Part shown: positions 19,101 to 26,270 of the stretch, in pieces
Layout: each line of letters starts with the position of its first letter
How positions within the stretch are numbered: the first letter of the stretch is position 1
Source: Chitinophagaceae bacterium
GTDB taxonomy: Bacteria; Bacteroidota; Bacteroidia; Chitinophagales; Chitinophagaceae
Direction: 5' to 3'
Length of the DNA: 64,000 bases
Assembly (NCBI GenBank): GCA_025449935.1
Contig: JANWIJ010000045.1
Span: 40,201-104,200, forward strand
Notes under the pieces: model-generated
Seen by the model: only the letters and a program-made list of their open reading frames with translations
Databases searched by the model: none
What the model was told of the DNA's origin: nothing
Translations under genes and position numbers: made by a program

Positions 19101-19949
19101 TCCCCTTTCTCCCGGCAAGTGAGCAGCCCCTACCCCTACAAAGAGGCTGGAGCCTGATCGTAAGATGGAGTCAATTGACAGCGCCTGTATTTTGTTTCTC
19201 TCGTAAAGAAATTTTTCATCAAAAGCCGCCGAAACACTGTTGTATTTATTAATGGAATCCAGCAAATCCAGGTTACCCGTCCGGTAGGCTTCCTGCAGCT
19301 TATCCGCTGAATAATCATCGTCAGTATCATCATAACTTCTTTGCCGCCTGTTCTTGTCATTGGCAGCATCGCGGTAAGCCTCAGCCATCAGTTTCATGCT
19401 CTCCCCGTAATTTTCCACGCCGGCCACTCTTTTCCCCCATTTCTTTCCGCATTGATAAATATACATGTCCAGGTAAGTATCTTCTTCAAAATCACTCGTC
19501 TCATTTCCATAGGTGCGGTATAACAGGTTATTGATGGTGGAAGGATTGCTGTACAGGGCTCTTTCTATTTTCGTATCGTATTTATAAAATTTAAGCGTGT
19601 TGATGTTGAGGTAATCCGCGGGCATTGAAGTATAACCATTGTACCCGCTATTAAAAGAATAATAATTTTCACCCCCGATGTCATACTTGCTCATATCCTC
19701 CTGCCAGGTCTCCGGATTGGTTTCAAGGGCTACGACCTGTGCATTTCTTACAGCAATGTAAAAGGAGTCAGGCAGGTTAAATGCCAGCTTACTGCTTACA
19801 TGCATGGTTCCAATCAGGTAAGAAGGTTTGCTGATGCCATTCCCGGTTATCTCCCATAACAGGCTGGGATATTTTTTCTCCCTGATCTTTAACTGGGCAT
19901 GGGATTGAAAAAAAACGAGAATCAAAAGAAAACCAAGGCTTCGCTTCAT
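16110..19949 (-). CDS. TraB/GumN family protein with very long C-terminal extension
   Basis: A 1279-residue exported protein (signal peptide MKRSLGFLLILVFFQSHAQ). Residues 30-300 form a TraB/GumN (PrgY-like) domain: the GTMH motif in YLIGTMHVSSKLAF, an ALETNPE Glu, and VGAAHLPGERGVIEILRRRG at its end. Stand-alone members are about 290 residues, so nearly 1000 residues are extra. The extension appears to hold three related beta modules of 130-170 residues (cores VDIPGKFYKF, GGFAVDLPHQPYEG, IKLGIPQFDYTG), each ending in an F-x-SF-like strand, then a helical repeat-like part with a charged coiled coil (AEKKKAIDKAEENKLEEKL). TraB-type domains are proposed metallo-hydrolases; the role here is unknown. 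Confidence 0.85.
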   Translation of the reverse strand: MKRSLGFLLILVFFQSHAQLKIREKKYPSLLWEITGNGISKPSYLIGTMHVSSKLAFNLPDSFYIAVRNAQVVALETNPETWQEDMSKYDIGGENYYSFNSGYNGYTSMPADYLNINTLKFYKYDTKIERALYSNPSTINNLLYRTYGNETSDFEEDTYLDMYIYQCGKKWGKRVAGVENYGESMKLMAEAYRDAANDKNRRQRSYDDTDDDYSADKLQEAYRTGNLDLLDSINKYNSVSAAFDEKFLYERNKIQALSIDSILRSGSSLFVGVGAAHLPGERGVIEILRRRGYRLRPVKMGERASRQKEMVDKIRVPVSFQPAPAEDGFYKVDIPGKFYKFGDDPALDQKQYADMANGSYYMVTRIMTNAWMWDHSAENVYKTIDSLLYENVPGKIISRTAITKNGYRGFDISNRTRRGDIQRYNIFITPFEILFFKMSGTGDYVKAGEEAKRFFGSIQLMEYKNITEHVAPGWKKFSPAHGGFAVDLPHQPYEGNDGSWIYDAEDKATGIHYRIIRTDIHNYRFAEEDSFDLGLMDESFAASDFIDTQLVRRYSNHNGYPALESKYRGKNGSVYLTRFILQGPHYYTLVTHAKEEKPAMSKFLDSFEIRPFKYGPAKTDTDTSLYYSVKTPVYTEDKKIKLGIPQFDYTGSGGQEEEESENDLLEAGAFRNKIVSNDTTGEKIYISFYRSPRYYYTRDSSLLEKEKQVSFMGDTTWIVKFRKKTTLPNNMRVWETILTDSGSSRTIWGKTFYKDGINFSLTTQSDTLTAPSEFIKTFYETFTPADTLKGINPFVKKSTIFFEDFWSSDSSLHKRAVKHISTIDLDSSDFPQLKKMISGLNWREKKYLDTKEALINKLGSMKTRAAADYLKQLYYALDDTIQLQYPVLENLLQQKNLYAYGIFRDIINTEPPVLDFTGSGYSPESPSSLLSLYRPDYHYTDGKFLDELYDSLPLTRTILRDLLPLLNLEDYKTSMMRLLGRMIDSQLVKQADYEIYFSKFLIEAKQELKKQSIAEKKKAIDKAEENKLEEKLVLYTGAGKEKDFGNENLSLYATLLLPFWESNPSVQPLIRQMLNSNDKRLKYRTLLLMIKNNRPYPDTLLTYFAGLDDYRYELYADLKRLKKSNKFPPVYNNHLDLGRSALLDKKDYEKPDSVVYIDRLKASYKGKKGYVYFFRYKEKKDDLTWKLASVGLVPENPADFEFADTAKVNLPAYVYNLFNFDKYNSFDFTAFTETKIREDEPLQRQLSLALKKMLYSRRNSGKEFYDETGSRPESMSYSD

Positions 19950-20253
19950 AACGGTATTTATCGTGGCAGACCGGGTGGGCCGGGTTTAACAAAATTAAGC
20001 TGCTGCATTCACTACAAAAGCATAAAATTATTCTGAAAACCAATGTTTTGGCCGTTTAAAAGCTCCTGTGGCGGATGCATGCAAAGAATGTGAAGAATAA
20101 AACGCCTTTTTGCCCCGGAATAGTGTACTTTTGCCCGCTTTAAAAGCAGTCAATTTTGGCCAAACCCGGCGCCGTAAGGCCGGATTCGGATCATCCCGGC
20201 TACCTGCCTGGTTTGCGTCATGAGACTTTTTGATAAAAACCCCCTATTTACTC
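19950..20253. other. Divergent intergenic region, TraB gene / queA
   Basis: About 300 bases without a gene. The right part holds the queA -7 element at 20126-20133 and a leader of roughly 115 bases. That leader is GC-rich and includes CCGGCGCCGTAAGGCCGG, which could form a small hairpin. No known riboswitch class was recognised. Confidence 0.4.
20126..20133 (+). promoter_or_regulatory. -7 promoter element TACTTTTG for queA
   Basis: Perfect TAnnTTTG. The distance to the ATG at 20254 implies a leader of more than 100 bases, unusually long for this window. Confidence 0.5.
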
Positions 20254-21303
20254 ATGAAGCTTTCACAATTCCGATTCGACCTTCCCTTAAATCTTATTGC
20301 TCAAAATCCGGCCAAAAGACGTGAAGATGCCCGTATGATGGTGGTACACCGCCATACTGGTGAAATTGAGAATAAACATTTCCGTGATATTATTGATTAT
20401 TTCGACGACAAGGACGCTTTTGTGGTGAACAACACCAAAGTATTTCCCGCCCGCATGTATGGCCGCAAAGAAAAAACCGGTGCGAAGATTGAAGTGTTTC
20501 TTCTCCGTGAGCTGAATAAACCGAACCGTCTCTGGGATGTGATCGTTGATCCGGCCCGGAAAATCCGTGTAGGTAATAAACTTTACTTCGGCGACCAGGA
20601 AGACCTCGTAGCGGAAGTAATTGACAATACCACCAGCCGTGGCCGTACTATCCGTTTTTTATGGGAAGGAAGTGAAGAGGATTTCCGTGCACAACTGGAA
20701 AAACTGGGTGAAACCCCTTTGCCAAAATATATCAAGCGCAAGCCTGATGAAGAAGATAAGGAGCGTTACCAAACGGTTTATGCAAAGCATGAAGGAGCCG
20801 TGGCAGCTCCTACAGCCGGTTTACACTTCAGCCGCGAACTGATCAAACGACTTGAAATAAAAGGGATTCGTTTTGCGGAAGTCACGCTGCATACGGGGCT
20901 GGGTACATTTCGTCCGATTGAAGTGGAAGACCTCAGCAAACATAAAATGGATGCTGAATATTATCATATTGACGAAACCGCCTGTAAAATTGTAAACCGG
21001 GCCAAGGAGTATGGGCATCGCATCTGTTCTGTAGGCACAACCACGATGAGAGCCCTTGAATCATCTTTTACAGCACAGAAATTATTAAAACCTTCAGAAG
21101 GCTGGACCAATATGTTTATTCACCCGCCTTATGAATTTAATATTGCCGATTCATTAGTTACCAACTTTCATTTACCAAAAACCAGCCTGCTGATCATGAC
21201 CTGCGCTTTTGCAGGGTATGAGCTGGCGATGGAAGCGTACAAAAAAGCCATTAAGGATAAATACAGGTTCTTCAGTTATGGAGACGCATTACTGATCATC
21301 TAA
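20254..21303 (+). CDS. queA: tRNA preQ1(34) S-adenosylmethionine ribosyltransferase-isomerase
   Basis: Queuosine-pathway enzyme that moves the ribosyl part of SAM onto preQ1 at the tRNA wobble position. The product is about 349 residues, normal for the family. Motifs: N-terminal [43 protein letters not shown] near residue 62, [28 protein letters not shown], and the C-terminal [19 protein letters not shown]. The track begins at a TTG (20230); MKLSQFRFD at 20254 is the usual family start. Confidence 0.95.
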   Translation: MKLSQFRFDLPLNLIAQNPAKRREDARMMVVHRHTGEIENKHFRDIIDYFDDKDAFVVNNTKVFPARMYGRKEKTGAKIEVFLLRELNKPNRLWDVIVDPARKIRVGNKLYFGDQEDLVAEVIDNTTSRGRTIRFLWEGSEEDFRAQLEKLGETPLPKYIKRKPDEEDKERYQTVYAKHEGAVAAPTAGLHFSRELIKRLEIKGIRFAEVTLHTGLGTFRPIEVEDLSKHKMDAEYYHIDETACKIVNRAKEYGHRICSVGTTTMRALESSFTAQKLLKPSEGWTNMFIHPPYEFNIADSLVTNFHLPKTSLLIMTCAFAGYELAMEAYKKAIKDKYRFFSYGDALLII

Positions 21304-21320
21304 GCAATTCTTATACAAAA

Positions 21321-21349
21321 AATGCCCTGCACCTGCGGGGTATTTTTTT
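21321..21349 (+). terminator. Rho-independent terminator of queA
   Basis: AATGCCC, a TGCACCTGC loop, then GGGGTATT and a T run, 18 bases after the queA stop. It can also serve the convergent DUF3570 gene because an A run precedes it. Confidence 0.8.
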
Positions 21350-21362
21350 GCCCTTCCTGGTC

Positions 21363-22568
21363 CTATTTGATCTTCAGGTTCAAAGAAATAATATCGGATT
21401 TCATACCATTGGTCCGGGTGTAATGACCATAGCGCAATTCAAGCATATTCAAATGGCGGAAACCAAATACTCCTTTGGGTGGAGCGATGCGGAAACCCGC
21501 CCCGTAAAAATTTGTGTTGAACTTTGAAAGGTCATAATTACTGGTATAATAGGAATCCGCTGCTGTATGTGTCCTGTACGGAGCAAAATAATCAGCTGCT
21601 GTCTGGGTATAATACCGGTAAAAAGGTGTGAACGAAAAGAAAGGCGTGATCTTCACCGCTGTTTCCAGTTGCAGCGTATGTGCCGATATTCCCCAGTCAT
21701 CCTGGTAATACCGGTAAAAACTTCTCAGGATGACCTTGTCGCCTATAAAATAATTGGCCCTGAAACCCAGGGGGATCTTCAACCGGTTATCCGGGAGGTT
21801 CTCTACATGGTCTGAGTTATCCGCAAAATACACCCGGTGAAATGGCAAGCCGAGATATCCCTGTTGTTTGACCAACTCTGCAATAAACATTAATTGCAGG
21901 CGCTGGTTGATGATTTGCGAATAGGACAATGTACCACTGAATGAATTACGGGAAGCATGTTCATAATCATCATCTTCCTCCCCGCCGCTCCCACCTCCGG
22001 CCCGGAGTTCTATTGGGTAGATCAAACTCACCTGGTCAAGATAGACCTGCGCCCTGGCCGTAAACTCGCCGTTGCGGTTCTTTGTTTTTTGAGAAAAGCT
22101 CAGGTTCGCACCAATGGACTGGTAATCAAATTCACTGGAAAAAGAAATCCCTGCCCCTATGGTGTTGCCCTTCCTGGGATTTTCCATGGACCAATTAGCG
22201 GAAGGATATATCCTGGTATCAGCATAAGAAGCAGAGGAGATCGTATTGGGATCAACTTTATCGGAAGAGGCAGAAGTGTAATGATCGATACCTGCTTCCA
22301 GGTCGAAGCTGTGTTTCCTGTCCTTTTTATCCCATTTAGTTAATTTGACATCAATACCTGCCGAATAATCACTGAGTTTTTCGGTGCCGATACCACCGGT
22401 CACCGCGGAATTGTTTCCGTCCTGCCGGTAATAGCTGGTCACCAGGTTGGCTTCTTCAAATGTGAGTTTACGGCTTTTATAGCCGAGCGAATCCTTCGGG
22501 GCGGATTGAGCATAGGAACTGAAAATGGTTAGGAAGATTCCTACGACTGATAAACAAATTCTTTTCAT
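21363..22568 (-). CDS. DUF3570 outer-membrane beta-barrel protein
   Basis: A 401-residue protein with signal peptide MKRICLSVVGIFLTIFSSYAQ and a body of alternating aromatic/polar strands ending in RTNGMKSDIISLNLKIK, typical of an outer-membrane barrel. It matches DUF3570 in order and length: EANLVTSYYRQDGNNSAVTGG near the start and repeated YYxxxYD-type strands. A loop is very acidic (GGEEDDDYEH). Last gene of the four-gene minus-strand operon after DUF4266. The track start (22601) is 11 codons too early. Confidence 0.8.
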   Translation of the reverse strand: MKRICLSVVGIFLTIFSSYAQSAPKDSLGYKSRKLTFEEANLVTSYYRQDGNNSAVTGGIGTEKLSDYSAGIDVKLTKWDKKDRKHSFDLEAGIDHYTSASSDKVDPNTISSASYADTRIYPSANWSMENPRKGNTIGAGISFSSEFDYQSIGANLSFSQKTKNRNGEFTARAQVYLDQVSLIYPIELRAGGGSGGEEDDDYEHASRNSFSGTLSYSQIINQRLQLMFIAELVKQQGYLGLPFHRVYFADNSDHVENLPDNRLKIPLGFRANYFIGDKVILRSFYRYYQDDWGISAHTLQLETAVKITPFFSFTPFYRYYTQTAADYFAPYRTHTAADSYYTSNYDLSKFNTNFYGAGFRIAPPKGVFGFRHLNMLELRYGHYTRTNGMKSDIISLNLKIK

Positions 22569-22597
22569 GAAAAGCGTTGATGTGGGTGAATAATGGA

Positions 22598-22834
22598 TCA
22601 ATTACAGCCGCAGCCACCGCCGGTCTTACCGCCGTTGGCACCCGAGGCCCCTTCCCGGTAGGTTTGAAAACTCATTTCGGTTTTTTCGATCTTACGGGCT
22701 CCCAATCCCATCTCACCATCATTCAGTTTATTTTTCTGATATTCCTTTACCGTGGTGCAGGACGCCATGAAAATCAGAAATCCAAGACAGGTAAGAATAA
22801 TTCCCCCGGCCTGGCCCTTGTTTTTTAGGTTCAT
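22598..22834 (-). CDS. DUF4266 small lipoprotein with GGGCGCN tail
   Basis: A 78-residue lipoprotein whose signal peptide ends GFLIFMASC (lipobox Cys near residue 26). The mature chain is only about 50 residues: VKEYQKNKLNDGEMG, a conserved-looking YREGASGANGG stretch and the terminal GGGCGCN. The size and Cys-rich tail match DUF4266. The start overlaps the end of apbE by 4 bases (ATGA), so the two are translationally coupled. The tail could bind metal, carry a modification or form a disulfide with the operon thioredoxin; none of this is shown. Confidence 0.82.
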   Translation of the reverse strand: MNLKNKGQAGGIILTCLGFLIFMASCTTVKEYQKNKLNDGEMGLGARKIEKTEMSFQTYREGASGANGGKTGGGCGCN

Positions 22835-23787
22835 GATTGCAGGTTTATATTTTTGGATGTGTAAATCTTACCGCTGTCGTCAACAATTATGCAGCCAATT
22901 CCTTTCAGTTGGTTGATCATATTCAATCCTACTCTTACACCCATAATCATTACGGGTGTAGCCATAGCATCCGCTATTTCGGCATCCGGGCTTATAATGG
23001 TAACACTTTTAATACCCCTTACCGGTAAGCCGGTCTTAGGGTCAATGGTATGAGAATACTTTTTGCCATCGATCATAATGAATTTCTCATAATTACCTGA
23101 CGTCGCGATCGCCATTCCCGTAATGGAGAGATAAGAAAAAGGGTGATGAGCTGAGTCAGGATCTGCAATGCCAATCGTCCATTCTTTCCCGTTCGGCTGG
23201 CATCCCCAGGCTGTCAGGTCGCCTGCTGCATTGACGATTCCACTCTCAATGCCCCGTTGCCGCAGAATATACTTGGCTCTTTCCGCAGCGTATCCTTTAC
23301 CGATTCCGCCAAAACCGATCCGCATTCCCTTCTCTTTCAGGAAAACCGTGCAATTCTTTTCATCGAGCAATACATTCCTGTAATTAATCAGGTGAACCGC
23401 TTTCTTAGCGGTGGCCGCATCCGGCAAAGAGGTCATAGTCTTGTCGAAATTCCAGAGTTTTTTGTCCACCGATCCGTAAGTAATATCAAAAGCCCCCTGT
23501 GTAATATCCGATATCCTTTTTGACCGCTGGATAATGTCAAATACTTCCCGGTCAACTTTTACCGGAGCTATCCCCGCATTCCGGTTGATCAGACTGGCCT
23601 GGCTTGTTTCACTGAATGTAGTCAGCAGCTTTTCGATGCGGCTTATTTCCGCTATGGCGTCATTGATCCTGGTCATTGCCTCTTCTGCGTTATCCCATAC
23701 CACTGTAATCTCAAAACGATTGCCCATCAGCTTCAGGACTTTCCGGTGAAGCTTTAGCTCTTTAACCAGTGTATCAGTTGCGGGCAT
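22831..23787 (-). CDS. apbE: FAD:protein FMN transferase (ApbE family)
   Basis: A 318-residue flavin transferase that attaches FMN from FAD to Ser/Thr of target proteins, using Mg. Family motifs are present: the core FGGIGKGYAAERAKYIL, AAGDLTAWG, ATSGNYEKF, the SHTIDPKTGLPV strand and the Mg-site DAMATPVMIMG near the end. No signal peptide or lipobox is visible although most ApbE proteins are exported; the ORF begins MPATDTLVKELKLHRK. It overlaps the thioredoxin gene by 14 bases and DUF4266 by 4, so its substrate is probably another operon product. Confidence 0.92.
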   Translation of the reverse strand: MPATDTLVKELKLHRKVLKLMGNRFEITVVWDNAEEAMTRINDAIAEISRIEKLLTTFSETSQASLINRNAGIAPVKVDREVFDIIQRSKRISDITQGAFDITYGSVDKKLWNFDKTMTSLPDAATAKKAVHLINYRNVLLDEKNCTVFLKEKGMRIGFGGIGKGYAAERAKYILRQRGIESGIVNAAGDLTAWGCQPNGKEWTIGIADPDSAHHPFSYLSITGMAIATSGNYEKFIMIDGKKYSHTIDPKTGLPVRGIKSVTIISPDAEIADAMATPVMIMGVRVGLNMINQLKGIGCIIVDDSGKIYTSKNINLQS

Positions 23788-24214
23788 TAATAGCCGTATT
23801 TATTTGACGGGTAAATTCTTCAGCTGTAGCATTCGGCAATCCTTCCCAGGATCTTAGCAGTTTCCCCTCAGCATTTAATAATACAGTATAAGGGAAGATC
23901 CCATCCCGGTCGTATTGGTCCGCAAGCTTGTCATTCTTTTTCTGGACCTCTTTCGGTAATTGATTTTTCCTGAGCCGGGGAAAATCCGCATTGACAAGGA
24001 CCAGGTTATTGTCCGCATAGTCTTTGAACACGGTTGTTTCGAATACCTGGTCATTAAGCCGGATACAGGGACCGCACCAGTCAGAACCCGAAAAATTCAG
24101 GAGAATGAACTTATGCTCCTTCTCCGCTTTCTTTTTAGCCTCCTCGAAATCTGTATCCCAGCCGGTAACGGAAACAAAAAGGATACCTGCCAGTAAAACT
24201 GAAAATAATCGCAT
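23774..24214 (-). CDS. Exported thioredoxin-fold protein
   Basis: A 146-residue thioredoxin-like protein with signal peptide MRLFSVLLAGILFVSVTGW and active site NFSGSDWCGPCIRLND near residue 47. The cis-Pro region is GIFPYTVLLNAEGK. It is probably periplasmic and may reduce or oxidise Cys of exported partners; the DUF4266 tail in the same operon is a candidate. First gene of the operon, preceded by a perfect -7 element. Confidence 0.87.
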   Translation of the reverse strand: MRLFSVLLAGILFVSVTGWDTDFEEAKKKAEKEHKFILLNFSGSDWCGPCIRLNDQVFETTVFKDYADNNLVLVNADFPRLRKNQLPKEVQKKNDKLADQYDRDGIFPYTVLLNAEGKLLRSWEGLPNATAEEFTRQINTAINARN

Positions 24215-24230
24215 ACCGTGAATTTATTTT

Positions 24231-24238
24231 CAAAACTA
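24231..24238 (-). promoter_or_regulatory. -7 promoter element TAGTTTTG of the thioredoxin-apbE-DUF4266-DUF3570 operon
   Basis: The minus strand reads TAGTTTTG, a perfect TAnnTTTG, 16 bases before the thioredoxin ATG. The four downstream genes overlap or are closely spaced, so this is likely the operon promoter. Confidence 0.6.
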
Positions 24239-24392
24239 ACGGGACTAGAATAAAAATAGTATGATTTATATCACATTAACAAAGCATTACTAATAAAGAA
24301 CCGCCACCACCGGCATTCCGGGCATAATTTTTCCATAGCTTATCAGAAGATTCTTAACTATATCCTAACGGCCATTTGCAGTAAATTACAGC

Positions 24393-24398
24393 AGGAGG
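24393..24398 (+). promoter_or_regulatory. Ribosome binding site AGGAGG for the plug-domain protein
   Basis: A full Shine-Dalgarno sequence, rare in this window. It lies 2 bases before the track ATG (24401) but 8 bases before the ATG at 24407, so it favours the second start. Confidence 0.6.
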
Positions 24399-24406
24399 AA
24401 ATGGTT

Positions 24407-24874
24407 ATGAAAAAGATATTTCTTATCCTGTTGGCAGGTTTGGTTACGATGCCTGCTTTTTCCCAGGTTTATTCAGGCCAGGCGGCCACCAAAACACCCG
24501 AACAAAAATTGAATGATGAGTACTGCTCGGGTATATTTCATTCTTCTGAAGGCAAGATCTTAGATGTGGCTTCCAGCACCAGTGTGCTGAGCTATATCAA
24601 TATTCTTGACTGGTTGCAGGGCCGCGTGGCAGGATTGCAGGTGTATACTTCGCGGACAGGGACCAGCATACCCGTGATGCGGGGTGGTGTGCCCGCCATA
24701 TATATTGATGAGTTACCTGTAAGCGCCGGCCAACTGAACATGATCAGTGTAAATGATATTGCCATCGTGAAAGTGATCAGGGGTCCGTTCTTTGGCGGTT
24801 TCAACAGCAGTTACGGAGCAATAGCCATCTATACTTTTGGTGGCGAAGAAGAGGAAGAAGAGGATGCAGATTAA
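24407..24874 (+). CDS. Stand-alone TonB-dependent receptor plug-like protein
   Basis: A 155-residue exported protein: signal peptide MKKIFLILLAGLVTMPAFSQ, then about 100 residues like the plug of SusC-type receptors (NILDWLQGRVAGLQVYTSR, PAIYIDELPVSAGQLNMISVNDIAIVKVIRG, SSYGAIAIYTFGG). There is no barrel; the chain stops after an acidic tail GEEEEEEDAD. It is divergent from the thioredoxin-apbE operon and convergent with lysC by 1 base. It could be a truncated receptor or a real small plug protein; the clean signal peptide, strong RBS and tailored tail favour the second. Confidence 0.75.
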   Translation: MKKIFLILLAGLVTMPAFSQVYSGQAATKTPEQKLNDEYCSGIFHSSEGKILDVASSTSVLSYINILDWLQGRVAGLQVYTSRTGTSIPVMRGGVPAIYIDELPVSAGQLNMISVNDIAIVKVIRGPFFGGFNSSYGAIAIYTFGGEEEEEEDAD

Positions 24875-24875
24875 A

Positions 24876-26198
24876 TCAGTCAAGCCCGAACATTCCTTTA
24901 TTCAGCTGTTGTAATATCTGTCCTTTATACTCAGCCGGTACCAATAATGAAATATTGTGCGGGCTTCCTCCATAAGAAACCATCCGCACCGGGATATTCA
25001 TGATGGAACCGAAAAGCTTTTTGACCATTGCTTCTGTTTGCGATATTTCATTCCCGACCACTGAAATGATCGCCTGATTTTCGTCCACCTCGATGGTTCC
25101 GAATGGCTCCAGTTCCTTTAAGATCTCTTTCAGGTAAACAGCATTGTCTATCGTCAATGAAACCGCCACTTCCGAGGTGGTGATCATATCAATAGGAGTC
25201 CGGAATTTTTCAAACACCTCGAATATTTTCCGCAGGAAACCATACGCCAGCAGCATGCGGCTGCTCTTGATGCGGATCGCGATAATGTTATCTTTCGCTG
25301 CCACGGCCTTGACACCTACACTGCCTGCTTTTTCCGTGATAAGTGTCCCCTTCGCCAGTGGCTGCATAGTATTCAACAGCCGGACGGGTATATTATAGGT
25401 TTGTGCCGGCCAGATCGAAGCCGGGTGCAGAATTTTAGCGCCGAAATAAGCCAGCTCCGCTGCTTCATCAAAACTCATCTGTTCTACCGGTATTGTTTTT
25501 TTGACGATCCGGGGATCATTATTGTGCATGCCGTCTATATCTGTCCATATTTCACACACTGACGCATTGATGGCGGCTGCGATCAGCGAGGCACTGTAAT
25601 CACTCCCTCCCCTTTTTAAATTATCCACTTCTCCCCTCGCATTCTTGCAAATATATCCCTGGGTAACAAACAAGGGGGTGTCTTTATGCTGCTGCAGGAT
25701 CTGGGATAGTTTAACTTTTATACTTCCGATCTGCGGTTCATCATATGAATCGATGGTCATAAATTCCAGGGCAGGTAATAACATATGATTGATGCCCTGC
25801 TCTTCCAGGTAAACAGAAAACAGTTTTGTAGAAAGTAATTCTCCCTGCGCCAGGATGTCTTTGCTCAGCGCCTCACTAAAGGATATCTTCAGGATGATGT
25901 TGAGGAATTCAAAATGTTCGGCTACGATGGCTTTTGCCCGGTCAATGGCTTCAGGTTTTGTAACCAGGTGTGCAATAAAGTCCAGGTAATGAGCTTCGAG
26001 TTTACCAATCGCCGCTTTCGCTGCCTGCCGGTCTCCTTTGGAAATTAGGCCTCCTATCTCTATTAACGAATTAGTGGTTCCGGATAAAGCAGATAATACA
26101 ACAATTACCGGTTCGGTTTCTTTGGTTACCAGGGATGCGATGTGATGCATCCTTTCCGGTTTGCCCACACTGGTACCGCCAAACTTCATTACTTTCAT
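24876..26198 (-). CDS. lysC: Aspartate kinase
   Basis: Monofunctional aspartokinase (first step of Lys/Thr/Met/Ile and diaminopimelate synthesis), 440 residues. The N-terminus has the nucleotide motif MKVMKFGGTSVGKPERM. The kinase domain has LKRGGSDYSASLIAAAINA and EIWTDIDGMHNNDPR near residue 215. Two C-terminal ACT regions follow (VAVSLTIDNAVYLKEIL; AIISVVGNEISQ), expected to bind feedback amino acids. No homoserine dehydrogenase fusion. The leader carries a purine-rich GGGAGGGGG stretch just before the ATG. Confidence 0.93.
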   Translation of the reverse strand: MKVMKFGGTSVGKPERMHHIASLVTKETEPVIVVLSALSGTTNSLIEIGGLISKGDRQAAKAAIGKLEAHYLDFIAHLVTKPEAIDRAKAIVAEHFEFLNIILKISFSEALSKDILAQGELLSTKLFSVYLEEQGINHMLLPALEFMTIDSYDEPQIGSIKVKLSQILQQHKDTPLFVTQGYICKNARGEVDNLKRGGSDYSASLIAAAINASVCEIWTDIDGMHNNDPRIVKKTIPVEQMSFDEAAELAYFGAKILHPASIWPAQTYNIPVRLLNTMQPLAKGTLITEKAGSVGVKAVAAKDNIIAIRIKSSRMLLAYGFLRKIFEVFEKFRTPIDMITTSEVAVSLTIDNAVYLKEILKELEPFGTIEVDENQAIISVVGNEISQTEAMVKKLFGSIMNIPVRMVSYGGSPHNISLLVPAEYKGQILQQLNKGMFGLD

Positions 26199-26240
26199 TT
26201 GTTCCCCCTCCCGAAATTTTTAGGATGATAAAAAGAAGTG

Positions 26241-26248
26241 CAAAGATA
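26241..26248 (-). promoter_or_regulatory. -7 promoter element TATCTTTG for lysC
   Basis: The minus strand reads TATCTTTG, a perfect TAnnTTTG, 42 bases before the lysC ATG. It separates lysC transcription from the Ldh-family gene upstream. Confidence 0.6.
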
Positions 26249-26270
26249 GGCTTGCAGGCAATAAAAATCG

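Noticed and set aside
24401-24406. Start of the plug protein at the first ATG
   Set aside because: Only 2 bases separate it from AGGAGG; the next ATG has the usual 8-base spacing and gives the MKK signal start.
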